Assembly: GCA_003996215.1 (NCBI GenBank)
Contig: QJPP01007254.1
Location: forward strand, 736,284 to 800,283
Source: Jaltomata sinuosa
Lineage: Eukaryota; Streptophyta; Magnoliopsida; Solanales; Solanaceae
Reading direction: 5' to 3'
Length of the DNA stretch: 64,000 nucleotides
The first letter of the stretch is position 1; each line of letters starts with the position of its first letter. The notes beneath the pieces are model-generated. The model saw only the letters and a program-made list of their open reading frames with translations, was not told where the DNA came from and ran no database searches. Positions 34,410-47,500 of the stretch are shown in pieces. The position numbers were made by a program, and so were the translations under genes.

Positions 34410-37400
34410 CTCCTTGGGTGGGACAAACTCATCTATGCTCCAAGCTTCAATGGTCTTAATCTCCTCTGATGTGCCAAAGTAAGCTTTTATCCGCTGTCCG
34501 TTTGCTTTGAACCATTTTCCCTCAAGGTTTTCAAGTTCAATAGCCCCATGAGGAAAAACTTGTACCACCTTGAAGGGTCCAATCCACTTGGACTTCAACT
34601 TGCCAGGAAACAAGCAAAGTCTAGAGTTTAAAAGCAGGACCAAGTCGCCCAGCTGAAAATCTCTCTTCTCTATCTTCCGGTCATGATACAACTTCATCCT
34701 CTCCTTGTACAGAGCTGAACTTTCATATGGGTTCAGACGAATTCATCCAACTCATTCAGCTGTCTTAACCTCTGCAATGATGTTGCACCCCAATCCAAGT
34801 TCAGCTTCTTTAAAGCCCACAAGGCCTTGTGCTCTAGTTCAACCCGAAGATGGCACACCTTACCAAACACAAGTTGATATGGAGACATGCCTATTGGAGT
34901 CTTGTACGCAGTCTGGTACACCCATAAAGCATCATCTAGCTTTCGCGACCAATCCTTTATATTGGCATTAACAGGCTTGGACATGATTGACTTGATTTCT
35001 ATTTTGGAAACTTCCACTTGCCCACTTGTCTGAGGATAATAAGGGGTTGCAACACTGTGTTTCACTCCATATTTTTCAAGAAAAACACGAAACAACCTAT
35101 TGCAAAAGTGAGAGCCTCCATCACTAATAATATCTCTTGGCGTACCAAACTTTGAGAAGATGTTCTTTTTCAAGAACGCTGTGACACATTTACCTTCATT
35201 GCTTGGAAGCGCAACCGCTTCCATCCACTTAGACACATAGTCAACAGCCACCAATATATACCGGTTCCCATCAGACAGCACAAATGGAGCCATGAAGTCA
35301 GTGCCCCAAACATAGAATAGCTCAATCACAAGGATGGGATTCATAGGAAGCTCATGCCTCCTTGATATGCCTCATTCCCTCTGACATCTGCTGCAAGCCT
35401 TAGAAAACTCATGGGCGTCTTTATGAATAGTCAGCCAATAATAGCCGCATTACAGGATCGTATGGGCAGTCCAGATACCACTATGATGACCTCCAACGGG
35501 GGATAAATGGAATGCTTACAATATCTCCATCATCTCAGCTTTTGGCATACATCTCCGGATCATAGTATCCGCACACACACGGAACAGGAATGGCTCTTCC
35601 CAGAAGTATTTCTTCACATCAGACATGAATTTCCTCCTTTGGTGAACGGGCATATCATCAGGCACTAAATCACTTACCAAGTAGTTGGCAATGTCCGCAA
35701 ACCATGGGATCAAGTCCTGAGAAGCAGCCAATACCTGTTCGTCAGGAAACCAGTCATCAATTTCGAGCTCATCATTCAGCTTCAACATAGCTTCATCTTC
35801 CATCCTAGATAAATGATCTGCCACCTGATTTTCTGTACCCTTACAGTCTTTAACTTTAAAGTCAAACTCTTGCAGCAGCAGTACCCATCTGATCAACCTT
35901 GGTTTTGCATCCTTCTTCACCATGAGATAACGAAGAGTTGAATGGTCAGTATGCACCAACACTTTGGTGCCAAGCAAATAAGATCTGAACTTCTCGAACG
36001 CAAAAACCATAGCAAGGAGCTCCTGTTCAGTCACAGTGTAATTCTTCTGAGCTGGATTAAGTGCCTTTTTAGCGTAGTAAATAGGATGAAGAATATTCTC
36101 GCGCCTTTGGCCTAGGACTGCTCCCAGTTCCACCCCACTAGCATCACACATAACCTCAAACGGTTGCGACCAATCAGGAGCAATAATGATAGGAGTTGTA
36201 ACCAACTTCTCTTTAAGGCACACGAATGCCTTCAGACATGCATCATTGAATACAAACTTTACCTTTTTCTCCAACAGCTTGCACAACGGATTAGAAATTT
36301 TGGAGAAGTCTTTGATAAACCTCGTATAAAAAGCAGCATGCCCCAAGAAACTCCGAATACCCTTCGCAGAAACTGGTGGAGTTAATTTTTCAATCACCTC
36401 TATCTTCACTCTATCAACTTCTATACCTTTCTTTGAGATTCGGTGACCAAGCACTATACCCTCTTTGACCATGAAGTGACACTTCTCCCAATTCAGCACT
36501 AGGTTGCACTTTTCACACCATTTCAACACACAACCCAGATGATCTAGACAATCTTCAAAAGAGTCACCTACCACTGAAAAGTCCTCCATAAATACCTCTA
36601 TAGTGTCCTCCACCATGTCTGAAAAGATAGACATAATACATAGTTAAAAAGTTATTGGTGCATTGCAAAGACCGAACGACATTCTCTTGAAGGCAAACGT
36701 CCCATATGGGCATGTGAATATAGTTTTCTCTTGTTCATTAGGGGCAATAGAGATCTGATTATACTCTGAGTAACTATCAAGAAAATAGTACCAACCTCTA
36801 CCTGCAAGACGGTCTAGCATCTGTTCCATGAATAGCATTGGAAAGTGGTCCTTCTCAGTCCACACATTCAACTTCCTGTAGTCCATGCATATGCACCGGC
36901 CTGTGACTGGCCTCATTGGAATCAGTTCATTCTTTGTATTAGGAACCACTGTAATCCCTCCTTTCTTTAGTACGCACTGAACCGGGCTCACCCACTTGCT
37001 GTCAGAAATCGGGTAAACCACACCTGCATCCAGCCACTTTATGATTTACTTCTTGACGACTTCTTACATAGGTTGATTCAACCTACACTGATGCTTAATA
37101 GATGGAATACAATCAGGCTCGAGCTAGATTTTTTGTGTACAGATCCCAGGTGGAATCCCAATAATATCTGCGATGGTCCACCCGATTGCTCTCTTAAACT
37201 TCTTCCATACTGAAACCAGAGCTTCAACCTGCGCTTCACCTAAATTTGCAGCAATGATTATCGGCAAAGTCTCATTATCTCCCAAAAATACGTACCAAAG
37301 ATGGGCTAGAAGTTCTTTGAGCTCCAAGACTGGAGGCTCCTCAATAGATGGACGAGCAGGAAGCGTCTTCCTATTCTCTAGGTCCAAGTCCAGCTTCTTT

Positions 37401-38140
37401 GGTGCATAAGTGTATGATCCCAACCCTGTGAGTGTTGCAACCATTTCATCATACTCATCAATGTCGTCACCTTCAAAATTCATAATGATTGTTGCAAGGG
37501 CTTCAACACCAAGTCTCTCCTCAATAGGTACAACCAGCTGGTCCTCATCAACAACATCAATAACTTACACCACTCTCATATCATCATGATGCTTCATCAA
37601 CTTGCACACATTGAAAGTCACCTCCTCATCATTTAGCCTGAACTTCATCTGACCTATTTCCAAGTCAACCAAAGCATGCCCAGTAGCCAAGAATGGTCAC
37701 CCCAAGATGATGGGCACCTCGAAGTCAACCTCGCAATCCAGAATAACAAAATCTGCAGGAAAGATAAATGTGTCAACCTTTACCAATATGTCATACAGAA
37801 TTCCCACATTAACCATGCAATCTACCATAAGTAACCGCATTATAGTCGGAGATGGGGCTCCCAAGCCCAACTGATTATAAACTGCAAGCGACACCAGATT
37901 TATACTAGCACCCAGATCACACAAAGCTTTGGCGAAATAGAATGCTCCAATAGTGCACGGAATGGTAAAGGCTCCAGGATCTTCCTTCTTCTGTACCATC
38001 AAACGGGATGCTATTGCACTGCAGTGGTGCAAATTATTTACTGGTTCAAAGCTAACCATACTCTTCCTTATAACTAGATCCTTCATGAATTTTGTGTAGC
38101 CTGGTATTTGCTCCAATGCTTCGCCCAAAGGGATATTCAC
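34395..38140 (-). pseudogene. element D protease, RT, RNase H, integrase
   Basis: Protease (38140-37697) has the active site in LCDLGASINLV and the VILDCEVDFEVPIILG block. RT runs from about 37120 to 36400 in two frames (37021-36644, 36634 onward). The polymerase motif is EVFMEDFSVV, so the first Asp of the pair is Glu. RNase H follows (CDASGVELGAVL, TVTEQELLA, LVHTDHSTLRYL) to about 35800. Integrase (35344-34733) keeps all three acidic residues (GTDFMAPF, IISDGGSHF, QVEVS). A one-base frameshift near 34733 moves the C-terminal domain (34697-34395) to another frame. Further stops lie near 37120-37030 and 35515-35345. Long intact stretches suggest modest age. Confidence 0.88.
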
Positions 38141-40001
38141 TCACAGCTGCTTCAGTATAGAGATGAACTTGTGAAATTTGCCATCTGCTACCTTCTTTTT
38201 CAACCTCTAGGGGTAAGGTGGGGGCGACAATGGCATGGGTTTCAAGACCGGTGCAACCTCTTGGCTTTTCGCCTTCAGCTCAGAGGACTTCTTCTCAGAT
38301 GACCCTTCACCACTCTCTTTCTCTTCAGATTCAGCTACAAACTCAGCATCATCTTTCTCAATCTCAGCCGGCTCATTAATAACAATAGGAAAGGGTAGAT
38401 CAACAGTCTGCTTTCTGCTCTGAGTAGTCACCGCCATAACCTGTTGATCATTCTTCGGATTTTGAATGGTGTCACTTGGGAGAGTACCCTTTTGGCGCGG
38501 ATTTATGTTGGTCGTCAACTGATGCATATGTGTCTCAAGCTACTTGATGGAGACAACGTGGGACTCCACCTTCTGATTAATACTTGTGTGTTTAACTTTT
38601 ATCTCCTTCATACTTGCATCCATGGAGTCAACCTTTTGGAACACTTTGTTGATCAGCTCTCTCATGGTGGGTTGTCCAGCCCGCTCTTCATGAGTTGCAG
38701 GCAGAACGTAGAGACCACTTCTCTCGTTCTTGTACCCATCATTCTTATGCCAGTCACCATTTCTATCTCTATCTCTATAACTGGCCCGATTGTAGTAGTC
38801 ATCTCTATCTTTGTTCCGACCTTGATTTCCTTGTCCAGAGGCCCAGAAACCCATCCCTTGATCATTCAGATAACTTACTTCTTCTTCGGATGAGTAATCG
38901 TCTGACCTTGGTGCTTTACCTTGAGAACCTATGGCTTTAACTTTCTCTACTCCTTCAGCTAGGAATTTCTTTGCCAACAACCCCAGTGTCGTGTTCATCT
39001 CAGCCTGTGTCTGCTTAATGTCTTTTATTTCATTCGAATCCACAGACTTGTCGACTGCATAAGTACCTGCTGACGTTTCCGCCTCTCTCGTATGCCATGC
39101 TCGATTTGTCTTTGCAACCCTATCCAGCATCTCTACAGCTTCAGGATATGTGTTTTCCATGAATGCACCTCCAGTCACAATATCAGCTACAACTTTAGTA
39201 TTTTCATTCAGGGCCTTATAGAATATCTCCATCAGATGCCTGGAAGGAATTTCGTGTCTCGGAACTTGCTTCAGCTTCTTCTTGAACCTTAGCCACGCCT
39301 CATATATTGCTTCTGTAGGTAGCTGCCTGAAGTTGTATATCTCCTGTTTTAGCTGCAACATCCTCGATGGGGGGAAGAACCACTCCAGGAACTGACTTTT
39401 CAGCTCATACCAAGTGTATATGGAATTGTCAGGCAGTTTTGAGAGCCATGCAATTGCCTCATCAGTCAACGAGAATGGGAATAGCCTTAGCCTGATAGAT
39501 CTTGCCCTGCTCCTGGCATATTGTACGATTTGCTAATGCTCACAATGTTATTCACATATAGGATTGCATCTTCCGTGCGATTCCCTGAATAGAGTCCTTT
39601 AGGTTCAGCAGCTGGATCATGGTACTAGTGATATCAAACTTCGTCCCATCAGCCAGTGGTGGGAGCACTATGGGTCCAGTGGTGCCATATTCCTCCTCAT
39701 ATTAATCGTCTACATCATAATACAGAGGGGCGTGCCTTTGCTGCTGCATCTGTTGGTCCCTATTATATGGCACACATCGAGGTACTGCCTCATCCTGGAC
39801 ACCCTATTCTCTTCCTTGCCTTGCTCGCTCAGCTGCAGCGTTTCGAGCTGCAAGATCTTTCGCGATTTTAGCATCTTTGGCAGCAAAGGAATCTTCGCCT
39901 TCTTTTAAGCGTGCTTCTTCTTCTTTTTTCTTCTACTCGGCTTCAGCTAGTAACCGAGTTGTAATCTGCTCTTGAGTCTCATGCTCTCCATCCTTATCCA
40001 T
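38141..40001 (-). pseudogene. element D gag
   Basis: The likely ATG is at 40001 on the minus strand (MDKDGEHETQEQITTR), about 190 bases from the primer site. A capsid-like core follows in the open frame 39469-38540 (309 codons), including AWLSKLPDNSIYTWYELK, FLEWFFPPSRM and RFKKKLKQVPRHEIPSRHL, typical of Athila-type gag. The C-terminal part (38527-38207) is acidic and Pro-rich. In-frame stops occur early in the N-terminal part (about 39930 and 39700) and near 38150. No CCHC knuckle is seen. Confidence 0.82.
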
Positions 40002-40173
40002 ATTTCTTAGCATTTTGGAGAGCTCCGGATCGTAAGGGATTGCCTTGACTCCTTGTACTTGGCATGCACAAGTGTGCTACCTGTATCAAAACAAAAACAA
40101 TAGAAAAACTAAAATTAGGAAATAAGGACTAACAGTGAATTAAACACAATCTCTCTTAATTCTAAACCGTATT

Positions 40174-40190
40174 CCCCGACAACGGCGCCA
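40174..40190 (-). other. primer binding site of element D (tRNA-Asp type)
   Basis: The plus strand reads CCCCGACAACGGCGCCA just left of the LTR start at 40196. It equals the 3' end of plant tRNA-Asp (CCCCGGCAACGGCGCCA, from general knowledge) with one mismatch. This is the usual Athila primer. Confidence 0.88.
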
Positions 40191-40195
40191 AAATT

Positions 40196-41762
40196 TGATA
40201 AGCCCAAATTACACCTCCAAAAGAAGTATAAAGTGGTCGCTGTTCAAATATAGAACCCAACTAAAGGTTGAGGTCGATCCCACAGGGAATATGGTAGGAC
40301 TAGGGTCAATTAGTGTTTACTTAGTCTTTTAGTCGTTTATTTCCCGAAAGGGGGGGTTTTGAAGTAACAAAAAATAATTGTAAGTCAAATGTACCAAGTA
40401 ACAGAGATCAATTTCAACAGTTGTTATCAATAAGAGAAGTGACTAGGGTAGTGTTCCCCATGAGATCATAACTTAGCAAGGCTTTTGTACTTGGTAAACT
40501 AGTTTGGTGCTTAGCATGCATAATCGTTAAGTTAGGTTCACCTAATTCCTTGGTCCGATAACTAAGTGAATTTCACCACACGCCTTGGTCCGGCCGCGGG
40601 TGTCGCTTTACTAACCCTTACCCTTGATCCCAGATTAGCTATTCCCAGACAAGGTCAAGCTATTAGATGAGGGTTGATAGCCTCAAATCTCGTTGTTAAC
40701 ACCTCTTTTCCCATCCGTTACCTCCTTGGTCTGGCAAATAAGGATAAGGCGAGTTCTAATGTTGCGCACCGTTAAAAATCAATCAAAGCAAAGGGATGAA
40801 CAATACATGCATAAATACCTCCCTAGATTACCTAAGTATTTAACCTACTTCGTTAATCCTTTATGGTTTCCACAACCCTAGTTGTGGATTTAGCTACTAA
40901 TGTTCATAAGCATGCAATTAATGTTTGTTTTAGCAATCATCAAGAGATACTTACAGATAAGAATAAAAAAACCCGGAATCTTGAAGAACAAACTCAAGAA
41001 CACTTTAATATCAAGAACTTGTGTCTGAATCGATACCAAAATCAAAGTAACAAAATATCTGATACTTGAAATAATTTTTGAACAACTAGTAACCATGAGT
41101 AACAACCATAAAAAAAACCTAGGGTAAAGTATTTATAGAGACAAGGAAGCCAAATCCTAATTAGATTGGGAGTAGCTGGATGCGGCTGATCCGACGGGCT
41201 ACCTCATGGGCCGTCGCTGAAGTGACCGTCGAACTTCTTTAGGTCTTCAAAAAAATCACTGCCACGTTCTCACGGGCTGGGGTCGATGGGACGTTGCAGC
41301 TGTGATTCCCGTCACTATCTCACATCGACTGACTTGGCATCTTTCCAGCTCTCCTGCCTGGTTTCCACAGACGGCTTGTCACGGGATGTCGGACTGGCGA
41401 TGGGACATCATGGTGCCCGTCGTCCTTCCTTTACCCTTAGCATATCCCACTGGAGCACTTTGACGGGCAAGGCTATGCCCCATCGCGTCTACCACAGGTA
41501 GTTTTCTAGCCCGTCGGGGCTCTCCAGACTTGGTGAATCTTGTTGCCTTACTTTAATGGTCTTCCCCACGGGCCGTCGTGGATGTGACGCCCGTGGTGGC
41601 CTCTTTTTAGCCCAGAAATGCAACTTTTTGGCTTTCTTTTCTAATTCATACTTTGTCGCTGCACACTTAACAAACGACATTAAATCCAACTAAAAACACT
41701 CAAGAACTCCCAAAAATCCTATGTTTTAAGCGTCAAAAGTGCCGTCAAATCCCGGCACATCA
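40196..41762 (-). repeat. 5' LTR of element D (1567 bp)
   Basis: Plus strand: it runs from TGATAAGCCC to CGGCACATCA and is closely similar to 27252-28836. It would drive transcription leftward. TATAAATA is at 41137-41130 (minus strand). The GACGGGC/GCCCGTC-rich block lies at about 41630-41195, upstream of the TATA box. Confidence 0.92.
41130..41137 (-). promoter_or_regulatory. TATA box of the element D 5' LTR
   Basis: TATAAATA on the minus strand is conserved in the other LTR at 28190-28197. It sits directly after the GC-rich motif block in element orientation. Confidence 0.6.
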
Positions 41763-41767
41763 CCAGT
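41763..41767. repeat. right target site duplication of element D (CCAGT)
   Basis: It immediately follows the LTR end CACATCA and matches 27247-27251. Confidence 0.95.
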
Positions 41768-42274
41768 CGGCCTATGATACCTACTGGGTACCTTATGCTT
41801 CGCATTTGGTGCTCACCCTACCCCTACTACATCTTCTTGTGCAGATCCTGGTGTGGGCCATCGCCATTAGAGCGCCAGAGACTTGTACGGGCAGCTGTTT
41901 TTGGATCATCCAGGTGGAGGGTGAGCTCTTGGCGTTCAGAGCTTGACTTAGTTTATCTTTAGTATATTTTGCACTCTGTTACTATTCGGAGACAACTTAT
42001 GTATATATATTTTTTGGACCCTTTGTACTCCTGTTGTAGTTTGGCTCTTATATACTATAATACTAGGTTTTGGGTTGGTTTAGCTTCTGTTTTGTATTTA
42101 TATTACTTCGGTTATCCAGTTTGTTCATCTTGTTCCCTTGCTTCCGCTTATTTATTGTTCTTTCACTTAAATTGTTAGAAAGTAGCCCATTACTAACTGT
42201 TCTGGGCTACGGGGATTGGTTCACCTACCGAGGGGTTATAGGTGCCATCACGACCGAGAAATCGGATCGTGACA
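41768..42274 (+). repeat. 3' LTR of element C, second part
   Basis: It begins CGGCCTATGATACCTACTGG, continuing the LTR interrupted at 27251, and ends GGATCGTGACA at 42274. It is collinear with 18572-19077 of the 5' LTR. Confidence 0.92.
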
Positions 42275-43963
42275 GCTTGTATCTACCAAGCCTTGTTCGA
42301 GGTCGGTTGGCCATTAATTAATATTGTTAGAATTTAAGTTAGAAACAAGTAAGTTGGGTACGAACTACATTATTAGGGTTGCCTTTGGATTACCTTTTAC
42401 TCCTTTTAGGTTTTGTTCAGTATATTATATTATACAATTTCAATTATGTTCTTCAGTCACCTTGCATGCTCGGTATATTTTTTGTACTGATGCCTCATTG
42501 CCTGGGGGCATTGAATTCATGCATGCGGGTTGTCAGGTAGACATGGATCTTCATTGAGCATTGTCGAGTTCAGCGTATGATTGGTACGCTGCATTCTTCC
42601 CTAGGTTGCTGGGTCTGGAATCTTATTCTTATTTATGTAGATGATGGATATGTCGAGGCCTTTTCTCAACTGGGTGTTATCAATTGTGATCTTAAAGGCT
42701 TGTAGACATATGTTGTAGGTCATATAAGTTAGGTGTACCCTTTTCTCCCTTGTTATTGGTTGTTATTTTTGATTTTTCCCTCATCGGCCTTATATTTATA
42801 AAAATGTTTTAATTTATTTAATCATGCAGCCAATTTTGTGTATGGTGCCCTGGTCATCCCAGATGTTGCATGGTTTCAATTGTTTCATTTGGTCAAGTGA
42901 GGTACCAGGTCTTGGTCGTGCCTCCCTGGGTTTAGAGCATGACAAACTTGGTATCAGAGTATGTCGAGTCCAAGAGAGACTACAATCCATGTCTAGTAGA
43001 GGTTTGCTTATGGTGTGTTATGTACCACACTTAAAATCACAAGGCTACATGGCATTTAAGATTGGTTACTATTATTTCATCTTTCATATCATGTGTTAGA
43101 GCTAAGTCCTAAGAATCGAGTTTTCGAGGTTATACGGTGGAGATTGATCATTTTCAGACCTCCACAAACCTCTTAGAGTGGTCAATTATAATTCAAGGCA
43201 TCATAGCATTTCTAAGGATGGAGTTTCTTGCATTTGAGGTAAGTTTTAGTTTCTAATATAAGTATGTATCATGGGTGGGTGGGCGAGGCCTGATGAAATA
43301 TTGTTAGTTGTTAGTGGCTTTGTGGGTGCATCAGGTATGGTTGTTTTCTAGGTTATTTGGCAGATGTGGGATAGTTTGGTGTATTGAAGAGGCTCTGTCA
43401 GAAATTCAAAGTTACCTAGACTTAATTGAGTGTGTTCTTCACATTTGAGGATGAATGTTCCTGAGAGGGAAAGTGTCACGCCCCGAGGCAACCCCATAGA
43501 AGCAATGGTGCTTAGCGTCACAAGTGACCTCAATCTAACTCATGGTCTGGCATATCTAGGCATTTTCAAATCAAATACAATTTGTGCGGAAGCTAAACTG
43601 TTTTAAATAAATTGGTTGGAAAAATAATCCAAGCATATCTAAATATATAAATAGAGAAACTTACATGCCCCAGGTGTTAGCAAAAGGTGCAATATTGTTT
43701 TACATGTTTCATGACTTATAAATTAAGATCAAAAGATAACAATGTCTTTTATACTCTGTGACTTGTAAATATCTGTTTTCTTTGCCATAATGCTCTGACT
43801 ATTGTATTATTTTGTTATTAACTGCATTGAAGATAGGAAGACACAAATTTGAATTATGATGTAAATTCATTATGCTAAAGTTTTGTATGTGAATAAATGT
43901 AGTAGCATGAGTTCAATCCTTAACTCATTAATTGGGAGATGGGTTGGGCAATTAAGTGGGTCG
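42275..43963 (+). mobile_element. element F: deleted Ty3/gypsy remnant
   Basis: An LTR end (GAGCATGACA, 42944) is followed by TTGGTATCAGAG (42948-42959), a tRNA-Met primer site, and a leader. About 500 bp later come GAGGATGAATGTTC (a common end of gypsy pol), a purine-rich CTGAGAGGGAAAG (43461-43473) and a new LTR start TGTCACGCCCC at 43474. Nearly the whole gag-pol interior is thus missing. The left LTR is cut by element C at 42275. The right LTR extends an unknown distance toward the LINE at 43982. No coding region survives. Confidence 0.65.
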
Positions 43964-43981
43964 GACCGAGTGTGTTTAGGT
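43964..43981. repeat. left target site duplication of LINE 1
   Basis: The 18-bp GACCGAGTGTGTTTAGGT here is repeated exactly at 50684-50701, on either side of the LINE. This length is typical of target-primed reverse transcription. Confidence 0.9.
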
Positions 43982-44599
43982 TTTTTCTTGGTTAAATGGA
44001 CCTGGAGGCCCAACTTTATTGCAAAAGAAGATTTGTACAAGCGGCCCAAAAATAAAGCCCAACTCAAAAAAAATAAGAAGAATGAAATAAAAAGAAAAAG
44101 ATAAAACAAGAAAATATCTAAGCTAATGTCCGAAGACCAAGTCTCTAGGAAAGAACAAAGGTATGTTCAAGTTTTTCTTAGTTGATTTGTTGTTGGTGTT
44201 GCTCCCTTTTCCCTTTCCGTGATCCGAGATTCTACTTTACATTAGTTGGGTTCTCTTATGGATTTGAACCTGATGTTTGGCATGTTTGATTTGTCTGCAT
44301 TTAGTAATCTCCTTGCCTCAATAGGTAGCTCCTGAAAGTTATGAAAATGAGAGGTACTTGCAAATTGGAAAGCAAGGTTAGTTAAAACATCTGCAAGTTG
44401 ATTTCCTTCCCTTAGAACATGCTGGATTTAATTTTCTCCCCTTCTTCTCATTCTCCTGATCCTCCCACATTCCATACTTATTTTCTATGGGACCTCCAGT
44501 CCCCATCTAAAATTATTTTCATAGCAAGAGAGTCAATTTTTATAATGATTGGGACATAATTATTCTGTGCATACAGTATTCATAGGCATCCAAAATAAT

Positions 44600-47500
44600 A
44601 ATAGTCTCAGCTTGGAGGCTTGTTGAGGTTGCTATAGACTGCAGGCAACTTTACTCCTTGCTCTCGATCTAAGAATTCTGATGGAGAAGCCACGAGGACG
44701 AGGATGGAGCCACATTTTTTTGAGATTTTTTTCTCTCTTTCCTTGGTGTTCTGGCTCAGAACTGACCCTAGGACATTTTTAGGAGAAAACCTCCTTTAAG
44801 AAAAGAGATGGAAGATGGAAACATTAAATCTCACATTTTGTTTGCGGTCCTACTGCAGCGGTCGCCATCTCACTGTGGTGAGCTTGCTATAGTAGAGTTT
44901 AGACCGCTACAATGGACGTTCACTGGTAGGTTCTACTTCTTTGAATTTATTTTAATTCATGTTTTATCAAACACAAAAATTAGTATTCCTAAAAAGAAAA
45001 GAAAAAAATTAAATTATATCCCTAAAATTCAAATTCTTTCTTTTTGCTGCAAAAATTTCAATAATAATGGAATGGATCATAATATTAGATAATAATTTAC
45101 CAATCATTCATCCCTGATTGCATTTGAACCAACCAGTGTTGGGCATCTCCCATCTCACCAAAGTGTAACCAATCCTTGGTCTGTACCTTTCAAAATAACT
45201 CACCATCTCATTCCAATTGCTTGGGATATCCTTCAGCCATGAATATCTTATTTTGGATAACTGATAAAGATTACAATTTATCTTATAAATTACTTTATTC
45301 TTTTACATGTTATCTCCATAGACATAGGCATTCCTTCTCTTTCACAATTGTCATAGAATGATAACTGGTGCAGCTTGATAAAATGGTTTAAGCTTAGGAA
45401 CACAATCTGCATCCCATTATTTAGTTATAGCCTATTTGACCTAAAGGAGTGGTCCTACTATGACTACAACAGTGGTGAAAATGTGCCATATCTCCCTGGC
45501 ATAATTGATGGTAAGGAAAAGATGCTCAACAGTTTTCTGTTGAGGCTGGTGACATCATCTACACGTTGAGACTATTGATATCTTACACTTAGCTAGAATA
45601 TCATCTACTAGAAGCTTAAGCTTCCACAAGGTCCATAGAAAGAAAGATATCTTATATTCTTTCACCCACATCTTTGTGAAATACTCATCCTCCTCAGCCC
45701 TTTGCCTCAATTTCTTCCAAGAACTGTTGACAGTAAACATTCCACTAGAGGTAGCCATCCACCAGGTCTTGTCTCAAACATCTGTCGTTTCAGAGAGGAC
45801 CAAGTTGTGGAAAACATGGTCCATCATGTTCTGTGGCATGAATTGTTGCAATTGAGATGCATTTCAACCAAAGCTTTGCATAAACATATTGATCTCATCT
45901 ATATTGTTATTTATGGGATATATAATTGGCAAAATGTAAATCAGAGGACCTAGCTTGGTCCAACTCTCATACCAAAAATTAGAATGACCATTTCTAGGCT
46001 CCCACCAAATCTGATGATCTATTTGATCTCTAGCTTCTAGCATTCTTTTCCATAGTTGTGAACCTCTTTTTCATTGAACAATAGCAGGGTAATTCTTCTT
46101 ACAATACTTATTCCACATAAAGTTTGTCTAAGGTGACCTAGTGGTCCTGAAAGTCCACCAAAGTTTAGTAAATAGTGCTTTGGAAACATCAAACATTGAT
46201 CTCAAAGTTAGGCCCCCTTCTACTTTTGAAACACACATCTTTAGCCATACTGCCTTTACCCAATCCTTCCCTCCTCTTTGTTGCTCTAATAAAATCTAGC
46301 AAAGATTTTATGAAGTTCTTTGATAGTGAACTATATTGGAGCTAAAGCAGACAACATGTATGTAGACATACTCTGTAAAACACTATTGATAAGTACTTCT
46401 TTTCCTCCATAGGATAATATTTTTCCTTTCCAATTATGTAGCCTCTTCTTTACTTTCTTGATCAACTCATTATAATAAATTTTCCTTTTCTTAAAGTAAA
46501 AAATGGAGCACCCTAGGTAAAGAAAAGGAAAGTTACCTTCCTTGAAACTTGTGATGTGTTCCACTTTTCTTTTCATATTAAAGGTTGTGTTCTTGAGCAT
46601 GTAGACTACACACTTCTCTCTATTCATAAGTTGGTCTGATTCCTTCTCATACTCCTGTAGTACCTTCATTATCTTCACCAAAGATCTATTATCTGCTGAA
46701 GCATAAATGATTATATCATCTGCATAAGCAAGATGATTCAAGCTGGTACTCTATTTGGACATGCTATATCCCTTGAAGTCTAAATCATCAAATAGGGAAT
46801 TGAGAGCCCTAGATAGCACTTCTACAGAAAGAATGAACAGAGCAAGAGATAAAGAATCTCTTTTTTTAACTCCCCTTGTAGAATGGAAGAATCCATGAGT
46901 CTGCCTATCGAAAAGAATTGAGTACCAGTTGTTAGAGAGGGTCCTCTAGATCATATCTATAAATATCTCAGCAAAACTCATTTTCCTTAGCACCTTGGTC
47001 AGGAATAACCAGGATACCCTAACATATGTCTTTGTCATGTCTAGCTTTAAAATCACATTTGTTGGCTTTTCCTTTTCTCTAATATCTATAATAATTTCCT
47101 GAGTCAAGAGAACATTATGAATAATACATCTTCCTTTCACCAAGACAGATTGATTTGAAGAGATAATGTCTGGTAGAATTTTCTCCAGTCTTTCATGTAT
47201 TACTCTAGATATAACTTTATTAATAAAGTTGCTGAGACTAATGGGTTTCAGATCTGAGTAAGTTTGAACCATGAATTTTTTAGGTAATAGAATAAGGTTA
47301 GTGTGGGTGAATGCCTTTGGAAGAGCATCTCCATCATAAAAGGCCTTCACTACTCTAAATATATTATCTCCCACTATGCTCTAGCAAGCATGGTAGAAAT
47401 TCCCAGAAAGACCATCAGGGCTCCCTGCACTATCTCCATTAAAGGCAAAAACAACTAGTTTCACTTCTTCTCTTGTTGGCTCAACACACAGAAAAGAATT

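Larger units (their letters stand above)
27252..41762 (-). mobile_element. element D: Athila-like Ty3/gypsy retrotransposon nested in the C LTR
   Basis: This is a 14.5-kb minus-strand element. In its own direction it has a 5' LTR (41762-40196), tRNA-Asp-type primer site, gag, protease-RT-RNase H-integrase, a repeat-rich spacer, a third ORF in the env position, a pyrimidine-rich 3' region and a 3' LTR (28836-27252). Size, primer type, an RT block with YNQISIAP and CPYGTFAFKRM, and a third ORF all fit the Athila lineage. The two LTRs look very similar by eye, and D lies inside C, so it is younger than C. Stops and frameshifts show it is no longer autonomous. Confidence 0.93.
15708..42274 (+). 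mobile_element. element C: Ty3/gypsy Tekay/Del-like retrotransposon, interrupted by element D
   Basis: This is a plus-strand element: 5' LTR (15708-19077, lacking about its first 120 bp), degenerate tRNA-Met primer site, gag, pol with chromodomain-type tail, and a 3' LTR from 24309. That LTR is split by the 14.5-kb insertion D and resumes at 41768-42274. Without D and its duplicated 5 bp, the element is about 12 kb. Many in-frame stops arise from CAG to TAG or TGG to TAG/TGA changes, as expected of methylation-driven decay. Because the 5' end is truncated, no target duplication can be identified for C. Confidence 0.9.

Noticed and set aside
42630..42660. YVDD-like string (TTTATGTAGATGATGG) suggesting a copia reverse transcriptase
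   Set aside because: The surrounding translation has no other copia RT motifs, so a chance match is more likely.
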